A stretch of DNA of 64,000 nucleotides from Owenia fusiformis. Lineage: Eukaryota; Annelida; Polychaeta; Sabellida; Oweniidae. The position numbers and the translations under genes were made by a program. The notes under the pieces were generated by a model that saw nothing but the letters and a program-made list of their open reading frames with translations, was not told the DNA's origin and searched no databases. The stretch covers positions 13,836,347-13,900,346 of the forward strand of contig CAIIXF020000009.1 in NCBI GenBank assembly GCA_903813345.2, in the 5' to 3' direction. Positions 19,559-30,547 of the stretch are shown piece by piece; position 1 is the stretch's first letter, and each line of letters opens with the position of its first letter.

Positions 19559-19902
19559 TACCTATTTCAATAGATTCCTTGGTATTTTACCATTCTTTTC
19601 GTGTAGTTGAATCCACAATTGTGTGGGTTTATCGGCAGAACGAAGAGGTTTTCGTTTTTGATAGCAATATTTGCGTGTAATATTTAACTTATTTCAACCG
19701 TCAAATTCCTCCATTCAGTTCCCGGCATGCACCAGTCATAAGGGAAATCCCTGGGGAATTCCCCTTCCGACATTTTGAAAATTGCTGATATATTTCCGAT
19801 GTAAAAACTAAAATCTCTTCGTTCTGCCGATAAACCCATACAATTGGCGATCTAACAACATAAAAAGAATTCTAAAATACCAAGGAATGTATCGAGGTAG
19901 GT
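19559..19902. repeat. Imperfect hairpin repeat
   Basis: About 19559-19650 is an imperfect reverse complement of about 19808-19902. Landmarks are CGGCAGAACGAAGAG on the left and CTCTTCGTTCTGCCG on the right. It is a small foldback element or remnant. A 90-codon ORF crosses the left arm but resembles nothing known. Confidence 0.6.
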
Positions 19903-20014
19903 CATTTAGGTGTGCAATGCGTAGTATTTTCTCAAACTTTGTAAAAACATTGACTGCCCAATTATACGCGCGTACGACCACAATCTAAAGGGGTCGTAGG
20001 ATGCGATAACCGTA

Positions 20015-20284
20015 GGGCAAAGGGGTGTAATGTCGACGTGTGGGGTAATGTCGACATAATAGACGGGGTAACTTCGACACTTACGTATTAGAAGTAGAAT
20101 TTCCGTTTTCCACCATGTTTGATTTCTGGAGAAATTAAAATCTCGCGAGATCTCGATCCATGCGAGAAAAAAAACATGGCTTCCCCATAGATCGGAAATT
20201 AGAGCAAATAAACAACAAGGTGTCGAAGTTACCCCACATGTCGAAGTTACCCCAAAATGGTGTCGACGTTACACCCCTTCGCCC
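20015..20284. mobile_element. MITE, 270 bp, TA-flanked
   Basis: Terminal inverted repeats GGGCAAAGGGGTGTAATGTC and the matching right end are each flanked by TA, which points to the Tc1/mariner or a similar TA-targeting group. The interior repeats GTCGAAGTTACCCC-type motifs. A longer relative with the same ends lies at 48458-50423. Confidence 0.85.
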
Positions 20285-20285
20285 T

Positions 20286-21243
20286 AACCATCACCATGTT
20301 ATTCAGTGTTTTTTAAGTAGCGCAAGGATCCTGCCATGACCGTGGTAATGTTATCGTGAAAGCCTGGTATAACCGCGACAATGCTGTATTATATTGCAAT
20401 GCCTGCCATGACCGTGACAATGTAATATAGTTCTGCAAGGCTTGGTATGACCGTAACAATGTAATATAGTACTGCAAGGCCTGGCATGACCGTGACAATG
20501 TAATATAGTATTGCAAGTTCAGGTATGAGAGTGGTAATGTAGAAATTTACGATTAGGACTGCTATAACCGTGACAATGTGTATTGCAAAGCCTGGCATGT
20601 CCATGGCAATGTAATATAGTATTGCAAGGCTTGGTATGACCGCCATGGCAATGTGATATAGTATTCCAAGTTCGGGTATGAGAGTGGTAATGTAGAAATT
20701 TATGATTGCTATAATTGACCGTGACAATGTGTATTTGAAAACCTGGCATGACCATGACAATGTATTATGGGATCGCAAAGCCTGGTATGACCGTGACAAT
20801 GTAATATAGTATTGCAAGGCCAGGTATGAGGGTGGTAATGTAGAGATTTAGGCTTAGGTCTACTATGACCGTTATAATGTATTGCAATGACTAGTAAATA
20901 TGTATGACATTAATGCCAGGAATATCCTTAACAATTTTAAGTGATCCTCATTACAATTAAACAGTTTAATACTATGATCATGGTGTTTAACTACCTTAAT
21001 CATATCAAAATTACTACTATACATTAATATTCACATTCGCTTATAAACCACAATAAAGGCTACGGTCGCGCCAGGCTTCCACGATAACACTTCCAGGGTC
21101 ATGACAGGCCTTGCAATAGAATACAGCATTGTCACGGTTATACCAGCCTGTCACGGTTATACCAGGCTTACACGATAACACTACCACGGTCATGGCAGGA
21201 TCCTTGCGCTACTTAAAAAACACTGATTAACATGGTGACGGTT
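20286..21243. mobile_element. TIR element carrying an internal minisatellite, about 958 bp
   Basis: The left end (ACCATCACCATGTTATTCAG, then GCGCAAGGATCCTGCCATGA) is the reverse complement of the right end at 21190-21243. Inside, 20330-20880 is built of variable units containing CATGACCGTGACAATG and GTAATATAGTATTGCAAGG. Both arms contain the motif too, so the minisatellite may have grown from the arm. It abuts the MITE at 20015-20284. Minus-strand ORFs here are only frames through the repeat. Confidence 0.75.
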
Positions 21244-21306
21244 GTGGCAGGCGTAAGTCTTGCAATAGATAGCATGTGTTTGTTTGGCACCTGTCTTGTT
21301 TTATGT

Positions 21307-22306
21307 TAGAGTCCATTTCACTTACTCACTTCGAGAGCCATGTTAGATTTTGAAACTTATGGCTCTCAAACGGAGAAGTGAACAGCTGATCAATAGTGAC
21401 CTTTGAAATTGAATTAAGTCGATCCGCGGCTTACTTTTGGTCTCTAACTGTGTCTTACATCAGTATCATCAATCCGTGTAAGTATTGGAGCGCTGGAGTA
21501 CTTCTTTTTCGATCAAGACTTGTAAATTGTTCATCGAGTTAAAGTTTTACAGACCTATTTCCAATATGGCAGTTTGCTAGGTGCGAGATACGCAACGAAC
21601 GAAATGAATTTTGAGAATTAGTTAGGTTCGGACAACCTCCGGAGATTTACGAAAATGTCCGAGCAGAAACCGCCATATTGGAATTTGGCAGTAAAACGAT
21701 TCACTCGACTAACAATTACAAGTCTTGATCGAAAAAGAAGTACTCCAGCGCTCCAATACTTACACGGATTGATGATACTGATGTAAGACACAGTTAGAGA
21801 CCAAAAGTAAGCCGCCGATCGACTTAATTCGATTTCAAAGGTCACGATCATTGAGCTGTCCAAATGCTCCGTGGGAAAGCTATTATATCAAAATCCAAAT
21901 AGCTTTCGCAGGAAGTAACATTTCACTGCTTCACTTCGTCAGTAGAACGGCAAAAATAAGAAATTGGGAGACCATTGTGCAATAATATATGGAAAAGTAT
22001 ATTCATAATGTACATGAATGACATTTGTATATCTTGGATTGCTTCTAGTTTGGCTTATAAAGTGTGTGGCCTCTTATATTTGGATGTTTCTCTGCCATGT
22101 TATTTTCAATAAGATTAACATGGCTGAAATTCTTCAAATTACAAGACGGTACAGGCTTATTGCACAAAAAACTAAAAAATCTGAAATATACAAATGTCAT
22201 TCATGTACATTATGAATATACTTTTCCATATATTATTGCACAATGGTCTCCCAATTTCTTATTTTTGCCGTTCTACTGACGAAATGAAGCAGTGAAATGG
22301 ACTCTA
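21307..22306. mobile_element. Complex foldback element, about 1 kb
   Basis: The ends are TAGAGTCCATTTCA and its inverse. Inside are two separate inverted-repeat pairs: about 21370-21530 with 21715-21860, and about 21915-22025 with 22190-22295. The result is two stem-loops in series. There is no transposase. The 22.0-kb ORF covers only the loop of the second stem. Confidence 0.75.
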
Positions 22307-22321
22307 GTCTCGGTCCCTGGT

Positions 22322-22428
22322 CCCGGTAACCAAACCTGTCTGGCCCAGTTATCTACTCCTGACGTCGTAGATCTTCGACTTCGGGAGTAAATAACAGGGC
22401 CAGACGGGTTTGGTTAGTGTCCCGGGGG
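22322..22428. repeat. Hairpin MITE, about 107 bp
   Basis: The arm CCCGGTAACCAAACC...GTTATCTACTCC is followed, after a loop of about 25 bp, by an imperfect reverse complement ending TTTGGTTAGTGTCCCGGG. It directly follows the foldback element. Confidence 0.7.
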
Positions 22429-22639
22429 GTTCACTCTAGTCTAAATAATTTTGGTAGGTATGTGCAGTATAGGCAATTTTGGCTTAGAGCATAAAACATT
22501 GAACCTGTTCAATCTGAGAGAATAAAAAACATGGAAAATATGTCAAAGAGATAGCCTTTTTGAAGTCAAAAATCAGTTTTTCTACAAAAAATGGTACTAG
22601 ATATCTAAATCGGTAAAATCCGTTGGATCTATACACCTT

Positions 22640-22796
22640 ATCTCTCCCATAGGAGACAGGTTACCTGAAAAGGAAGATAGATATCATTATCTCTTATCTA
22701 AACTTGTTTAGATAAGAGATTATGATATCTATCTTCCTTTTACCTGAAAAGGAAGATAGATATGATATCTATCTTCCTTTTCAGGTAACCTGTCTC
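22640..22796. repeat. Nested near-perfect palindrome
   Basis: GAGACAGGTTACCTGAAAAG at the left is mirrored at the right end. The interior contains two smaller perfect palindromes made of GGAAGATAGATATC-type arms, one centred at the AACTTGTTTA tract near 22707 and one near 22764. Such a sequence would extrude as a branched hairpin. Confidence 0.85.
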
Positions 22797-23227
22797 CCAT
22801 GATCTCTCCACGTTTGTAGTCATAGACTCTGCAGGGCATTTTGGAAGACAACAGGGCGTTTTGGTCAGTTTCGAACAGTTGCGTAGGACTTTTTTAAATT
22901 GCTGTGTTAATGTAATAAATATGTTGATGCAGCGATGGAGGATTGTAATGGGAGTCCTTGTGCAAAATATAGGGGAGAATAATAAAAGAACTGGTGATTT
23001 ATCGAGGCTGTTGGTTGAAATCTCTGAAGATTTGCATCTTCTCACATCTGGGGACCAAAACGCCGCGAAAATGAGAGACTTTGTAAACAAAGGCAATGTC
23101 TCAACTGAAAGGTATTTCTGTGAAGGTTTTAATGGAACAAGTTTGAAGAAAAACAGTGTAGTGTGAGACTCGCAATCATCGATTTTTCCAAAGACAGGGT
23201 AGATTTGAAATTAAAATTAACGGTTTT

Positions 23228-25591
23228 CACGGGGTACCATCGAATAATTTTGGCAACGTACCGGAGAACGACATTTTACTAAGAAATGGCAATAATTTAG
23301 CACAATATATTTTTTAACTAGAGTTCTATTTTGATTTTGACAAAAGTAAGTATTCCATGCAATAACTATTTCATTCATGAGTTTGTAGGAATTCTGTTGG
23401 AACCCAGTTCTGATCAAGTACGAAGTTATTGAAATCGATGCAGACAGACTTTACTCCGAAAGATGGTTTTTCGATTATAACTTTTTACAACATTTAAGTA
23501 TAGACTTTTGAAAAAAGTACAGAATAGTCCTTATACTTTTGAATAATTCTGTTATTTCTGATTCACACGACTCTGATTTGTTTAATTAAAAAAAAGTTTT
23601 AAAAATATTACTTAGGAACGTAACCGGAGCAGATCAGTTGAATTATATAATTTAAAAAGATAAAATATATGATTTAAAGCATATATATTATTTACAAACA
23701 CATATGTCAGCTTACTTGGTGTGATCGAATTATAGAACACTGTCTATTAACGACTGAAAAGCAATGTTCTGTAGTTTAACTAGAAAAAATCATTCACTTT
23801 CTTACTTGCTTAATGACCCACGCCTAGGTTTATCGAAACAAAGATGGATAACAACTGGTTTTGCATAAAACAATAAACGGGCACTCACTCAAACATCTTA
23901 CGTTTATATGGAGGGGGGGTTAGGTGAAGAATTTCAGAAAGCATATGTTGATTCGATTTGGTCGAGCACACTTTTATTTCCATTGAAAAAAGTTTTATTG
24001 TCAACTTGATTTACATAAACCAACGTTCAATATATCCACCATTTTGATCAATTTTAGCCCTCAGTTTTGGTCTAAACTGGTCAATAGCATCATTGATATG
24101 CTGTTGAGACAATGAATTTCACTTCTCAACAATTCTATCCTTAGTAAGGGACTGAGTAGATGTAAGGGGTTCATGATAAACCAATTCTGTTAGTTCTCAC
24201 AATATGTGGTTGTCGCAGACGTTGATATCGGATGATCCAATTATGTTGTTTTTGGACCATTCTGATATGAGCTCATTTTGGAATCATTACATTTTCCAAC
24301 AAGATGGGGCTCAAAGCAATAGATCCCACAAGAATGTCAAATGTTTAAAAGAAAATGTGCCTAGATTCCTCCCCCTTAATCACTGCCTCCCCAGATCACC
24401 CAACGTCTGCGACCAACACGAATGGGGAGAACTAACAAAATTGGTTTATCATGAACCCCTTACATCTACTCAGCCCTTACTCAGGATAGAATTGTTGATA
24501 AGTGAAGTTCATTGTCTCAACAGCATATATGCTATTGACTAGTTTAGGCCAAAATTGAGGGCTACAATTGATCAAAATGGTGGAAATATTGAATATTGGT
24601 TTATGTAAATCAAGTTGACAATAAAACTTGGTTTTTGCAAGTTTTGAAAAACCCGTTTTGAAACGAAAATGACGTCATTTATATTATGGACGCTGGTTGA
24701 CAGACATTATAATAAATTTGACCTTATGATATACCAAATTAAAGATTAATTCCGTATCCACTGGTATATAATATGACATGTTTTCATCAAGAAAATCAAT
24801 ATTTATTTTTGAAATATGAGTGTCCCATTTTTTGGACCACCCTGTATATACGAAATTAGTATAACAGAGTGGGTTCTAATAGTTCGCTGAACAAATACAA
24901 TGGGTGAAATCAAATGGAATTATTTGCTTACTACATTTAATCACTTCATTCTCCATACAATGATTGTTTTATGTTTGATAGCCTTTCTAAGGTAAGTGCA
25001 CTTATGCATGGTAAATACCCAATTTAATTTTTCACAGTGGGATACATTTTTTTCTTTAAATAAAATGTAATAAATATGCATTCGAACAATCCCGTACGTT
25101 TTTAAATTAGTATATGTGCTTTAAATCATATATCTTAATTTTTTTGATTAAATAATTCAACTGATCTGCTCCGGTTACGTTCCCAGCTCCGGTTACGTTC
25201 CTAAGTAATATTTTTAAAACTTTTTTTTTAATTAAACAAATCAGAGTCGTGTGAATCAGAAATAACAGAATTATTCAAAAGTATAAGGACTATTCTGTAC
25301 TTTTTCCAAAAGTCTATACTTAAATGTTGTGAAAAGTTATAATCGAAAAACCATCTTTCGGAGTAAAGTCCGTCTGCGCCGATTTCAATAACTTCGTACT
25401 TGATCAGAACTGGGTTCCAACAGAATTCCTACAAACTCATGAATGAAAAATAGTTATTGCATGGAATACTTACTTTTGTCAAAATCAAAATAAAACTCTA
25501 GTTAAAAAATATATTGTGCTAAATTATTGCCATTTCTTAGTAAAATGTCGTTCTCCGGTACGTTGCCAAAATTATTCGATGGTACCCCGTG
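23228..25591. mobile_element. Long inverted repeat (arms about 460-480 bp) enclosing mariner remnants
   Basis: The left arm 23228-23685 starts CACGGGGTACCATCGAATAA and is the near-identical reverse complement of the right arm, about 25112-25591. The arms include the motif GTAACCGGAGCAGATCAG next to the inner ends. About 1.4 kb lies between, containing two inverted copies of a transposase C-terminus. The boundary motif and superfamily are not recognised. Confidence 0.8.
24000..24620. pseudogene. Two head-to-head fragments of a mariner-type transposase C-terminus
   Basis: The plus-strand frame 24204-24542, continuing with a frame shift to about 24606, contains YIFQQDGAQSNRSHKNVK, PRSPN and RATIDQNGGNIE, typical of Tc1/mariner (IS630 family) transposase near its second and third catalytic motifs. 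The minus strand of 24000-24195 reads a second, similar copy (LVYHEPLTSTQ ... FRPKLRAKIDQNGG). A mariner-like end, TTTTTTGGACCACCCTGTA, lies at about 24831-24850. Both copies are truncated and broken. Confidence 0.75.
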
Positions 25592-26092
25592 GTTTTGTGG
25601 GGCGTTTTGGTTTCGATACGCCCCGGAGAGTTAGTACCGCGTGAGTGTTGTTGAGAAACTTGAAAACTTCTAATGTAAGATTTCATATTCCTAATTTGAT
25701 GAAAACCCCAATTGTCTCCCACAACATTATTTTCAGGAATACATGACTCATTCCATTCTCTGTTAATATTCTCAATAATCATATCAAGAATGAATGAGAA
25801 AAATCAATGACCTACATTTTTGGTACTTATAAAAAGTATTTCATTGAATTTTTTAAAAATTGCATACAAAGTGGAAAATTATTTACCCTCAACTTATAAT
25901 CTGGGTACATTTGTATACTCTGTACAAAACTGAGATATAGACCTTATATTAAGGAATGAATCATGTGTTCCTGAAAATAACATCAAATAGGAAGCCAGTA
26001 AAATTTCTGAACATACAGAATTACCTTAATATATATCAGGTACAATCCTCCCTCTGGTGAATTATAACTGAATGTGAATTTTCTCATTGTAG

Positions 26093-27153
26093 ATGTTACA
26101 GCAGGTGAGAAGTTTAGCACAGTGTCGCTGCATAAGTACATCCGCTAGTAACTACAAGAATATAAGAGCAGGTGTGCCAAAGACAACACCTGACAGATCA
26201 AAGCCTCTGACCTATGAAGAATGGTGCCACCCGGAACATATTGGCGAGAGGAAGGCATGGAATTCTTGGAATACATGTAATTATATTTCATTTTCATTTC
26301 TAAACTCTAGCATCATTCAGCATTTTTTCCCTTGAATATATACATATCTCCCTTCCTCTTACATGTTCATAAATTCATGTTGTCTAAATTCAAAGGGCTG
26401 GTTTGGTAAAAAAGTGCAGTTAGCAGGTTAGGGGCTGGGTCAAGACATTGATTTTTACTTACCCTTGTTTCCATCTTCTTCAATTTATGGGTTGACAGAT
26501 GGTATGATTATTAAATATACTCAACAGATATGTTTAGAGAATTTGAGATATGTTGTTGCAGTAGCAGATATTATATGCTGGGGTTGTACTCGTATTCTGC
26601 ACCCAAATCAACATTTTGAATTTCGTTAGAAGGGGGATGGGGGTGTAAGACCTAAAAAAACTAATTCAATTTTTTGACTATATTGACCCAGCCCCTTCAA
26701 ATTATAAGAAAATATGAGCCACATAAAAACAGCAGTCTTTATTTTTAATGAAACTAACTTATTGTTTAAGGAAACATGGCACTATTATATTTCAAACCAT
26801 CCACTTGATAAACTCAGATTTAATGTGAAACATGATTTACAAAAGCATTGTTTTTATTTGCAGCAAGTTTGTGTGATGAGCCCAGAGCTGCAGAGACTGC
26901 AATAGAGGATATGTTCATCAGAAAGTTCATCTATGGAACATGGCACAATTTATTTGCATCAGAAACAATCATAAAAAGGCGTCACAATATCATAGTGCTA
27001 GCTGGTACAGTTACAAGGACAATAAGTGCAAGGAAAATGTACTTTTTAATAGGATACACTGAAGGACTCCTCGGTCATTTTCTAAAATGCCCTGTTAAAA
27101 TGGAACTGCAAACGGTTGATAACAAAAATGATGTTATATTCAAATATATATAG
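26093..27153 (+). CDS. MRPS24: Mitochondrial small ribosomal subunit protein mS24 (MRPS24)
   Basis: A metazoan mitoribosome small-subunit protein encoded in the nucleus and imported into the matrix. Exons 26093-26276 and 26864-27153 join in phase (TCA serine at the junction) into 157 residues; a tiny upstream exon at 19241-19264 would raise this to 165. Family signatures are YEEWCHPEHIGERKAWNSWNT near the start, then AIEDMFIRKFIYGTW, a block around IKRRHNIIVLAG, YFLIGYTEGLLGHFLKCPVK and the end FKYI. The N-terminus is rich in R, S, Q and A and lacks acids, as a mitochondrial presequence would. A candidate poly(A) signal AATAAA is at 27349-27354. The acceptor TTGTAG directly abuts the first ATG, which is why an upstream coding exon is suspected. 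Confidence 0.95.
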
Positions 27154-30100
27154 GCTAGGTCAATATTGAGCTAATCATAATTTGATAAAAAGAAGAATGC
27201 AAAAATTGGGGTTTTCACCTATGCTACAACATACCAAAGGACTGAGGTGAGAGTATTGCAGCTGCATTACAATGACTTCCCAAGTTAGATCAGATTTCTG
27301 TTGTCTGTTAACACTAACATATCATTGGATGTTTGGTTGAATTATTAAAATAAAAGCTATGAAGACCATAATTCTTAATTCTGTGTTTGTTCTGAATTCT
27401 GTGTCTGCTTAATTTGACAGATCTGAATTGTGCCAAATTAAATCAATCAAAAATCTTCATTGTTCATAATAGTGCCTCTACAGTCTCTTTGGTTCAAAGG
27501 GCGTGCGTTCCAGCAATTAATGAAATCAATTGTGAAATCCTGGAACTTCTATTCAAATCGAATATCTGCCTGTCATTGCCATTCCCCAAGTTCATTCAGT
27601 TTTCAAGAAATTTATGATTTCAACAGTCACATTTTGTACATTCAGACATTAGACGCTATTAAAACTATAAAATAAGGGTTATTAGTTGGTCATGTCCTCT
27701 GAAAGTTTCAAAACACTATATCTACCAGGGATTGTTTTTGTGATTAATCCATTTAGTAAAATATTTTCAGGGAGCTTTCTCAAGAAATCAGTTGTGAATC
27801 AGCAGTTTTGTGAGTGAAAATATAATGTGATCACAATCATTATCTGTACACCCACTAGAGCTATTGAACCCTCTTGGATTTTACATTATAATAACAGTTT
27901 ACAATAACAGTTTATTGTTATTATGATTGTTAGTTGTTTGTAGATGGAGCACTGTGGTCTTTCTGTTATCAATAGGAGTAGGATAGAAATAAGAGCTGGA
28001 CTCTAACAAGGCATTAACATGTAAAATGACTCTGACCAAAAACTACCAAACATCACCCACAAAAAGATGGAGAATATAACAATGTCACCACAATGTGTTG
28101 ACATAAAAATCAAAATGAATTGGCCAATTGAATAGAGATTTCTGTATAAATTTAAGTTGTATCTGTAATTGTAATCAACAATATCAACAAGTGCTATGTA
28201 CATGTAGTATGTGCCATGTGGTGCTGCTTTGAAAGCAACGTGACAAATGGAATTTCACTGCTGACGCCTTTATCAATTTCAAAGTAATTTCACTGGCCAC
28301 ATGAACTGTACATGAACAATTATGAACTTTAATATTTAAAGAAAAAAGTTTCAATCCATATTTTGATTTTGCAAGTTACAAATTATTACTAGATGTAATT
28401 GCAAATGCTTTGGGGCGATTTAGGAACACAATTACTCTCTGACCCTCAGGCTTATTGACAACGTAACACTAAAAGAAATTAAGTCATCCCAAATAGTCAA
28501 TGTTTGTGTGATTCACATTTTACAATTATAGTGTCCCTGAAGGATCTATGAGAGGCCAAAGTCATCTAATAGGTCAAAAGTCAATATAAAGGTGCTTCCT
28601 ATTAAATATCATTTACAAAACAAGACATTTTATTTAAATTAATTTTTGTATATTGTTTCTTTTGATGCACATTACATCAATTGTAGTCTGACATGCTCAT
28701 TACCAACTAAAGATGATACATTTACATACACGACGAAACAGATAACATTAGTAATTACATTAGAATTGAACTACATTGGAGTCATTTTGACATGTGGCAT
28801 ATATAACAATTAACAACAAATTATTCTTCAGTACCATTTGGAGGCAATGGTTATCCAGCATAAGAAAGTCAGTAGTCAATGACCAAAGTGTCATGGTATA
28901 ATTGATTCACTTTTATTTGTCAATATATTAGCACTCATATAAAACTGGCACATGGCCTGCAGTCTGGTGAAATTGTCACAAGATTATTACTATTACTGAA
29001 ATATCATGTGTTGGCTCACCAAAATATCTCTCCAACCATACTGTATATCATAAATAATACACAATGAATTTATTTGGGTGTCAAAGTTGGCAAATTGAGA
29101 GGCTTTGATTTGAATTGTTAAACAGATGGCTCTCATTTATTGTTAAATGCGATGTTATGCGGTAAGCTATAAAATGCAGGCTCCAACGTGAGAGCCATCT
29201 ATTGTGAGGATTTAAAATATATTATTAATATAAAGTCTTGACTGGAACCAATGGGCTAAATAGCCCAATTCGCCATATAAGCTGAATCGTTACATTCTTT
29301 GTATATAATGATAGGCACTACAGTCAGTGTATACATTGTATCGGTTGATTTCACAAGTGTCCTAAAAAGTGATCACAAGTCACCCAAGAACATGACATGA
29401 AAGCTATAATCTGTGCAGTTTTGGACTGTGATACAACTTTTGATTACAAAACAGCTGTTAAAATGTTAGAGCAATATATTGCAAATATATATGTGTGATT
29501 ACTGATATATGATCTGGTGGTATCCGTCATTACATATACAATGCTTCAATACCCAGTCTATTCTCCAGGGAAGAGACATGATGCGTCTCTCAGCATTCAA
29601 TCACAAAATCACTAAATCAGTTGACATATAAACCAGACAAGTAGAAATGTGTACAGTTACAGATATACAGTTATACAACATGTCTAAAACAGAACAATGA
29701 ACTGTAATCACAAGTGAGACTAATGAACAACAAAGCATATCCAATACCAAAACAAATTCTTTATAGGTATGAGCATGTGATATCATAATAAATAATTTAA
29801 TAATAATGCAGTTTCTATTACGAGACAATGTACATGCATATTTTAGATGTAAAGCTTAAATCACACACCATCACACTCAATGATGAGTCAATTATGTCAA
29901 GTGTCAAAGAAACAATTAATTTGCACTAACCAACAAAGAAACTATCAGAAATAATTTAAACAAGCAACAACCTCTAACACACTATTAAAGGGGTCAAGGA
30001 AATGACCACATCATCTCATTTAATAAAGCTAACATTCAAATTCATTGACCACCTTGAATTCATTCTTTAATGAGACTCTGACACTTGAAAGTAAAATAAA

Positions 30101-30547
30101 ACAACATATGTTCCAAACTAGATTGGTTGAAACAATAGCACTTAAAGTCATTTTATAAATTCATAAATATTGGCACCCAACAACACTGAGTTAGCAAGCT
30201 ATGCCTATATATTCCATACTTGCACTCAATATTTATATTTCAGATTCAGCAAGTTTCCTAGTTGCAGTCCGAAGGTTAACATGTGGCTAGTTGCACAGCC
30301 AGCCCAAGCAGGTTAATTGGTGGGTGCCCTCTCAGAATAAGCTGGTAATGTTGCACTCTATGTCCTCTTTATTGCCTCTACACCAGGTCATTTCTATTAT
30401 ATATATATATACTCCAATTACATGCTTATTCATTTCATTATCTAATTTATACACTGTACATAGCCTAGCCACTCATGTGCCATGTATAGCACTATCAGAA
30501 ATGAAAGGCATTAATATGGCAGGGGCTTGAGGCAACTCTAGGTCTGA
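27154..30547. other. Convergent 3' region between MRPS24 and SEC24
   Basis: MRPS24 3'UTR occupies roughly 27154-27375. The remainder up to 30547 is AT-rich, without recognised exons on either strand, and may be SEC24 3'UTR plus intergenic DNA. A minus-strand AATAAA (plus TTTATT at about 30367) would serve a short SEC24 3'UTR. A short duplicated AACAGTTTA motif occurs near 27893-27912. Confidence 0.5.

Noticed and set aside
20313-20817. Overlapping minus-strand ORFs of repetitive YYITLSRS-type peptides
   Set aside because: They are frames through the minisatellite inside a TIR element, with no conserved protein signature.
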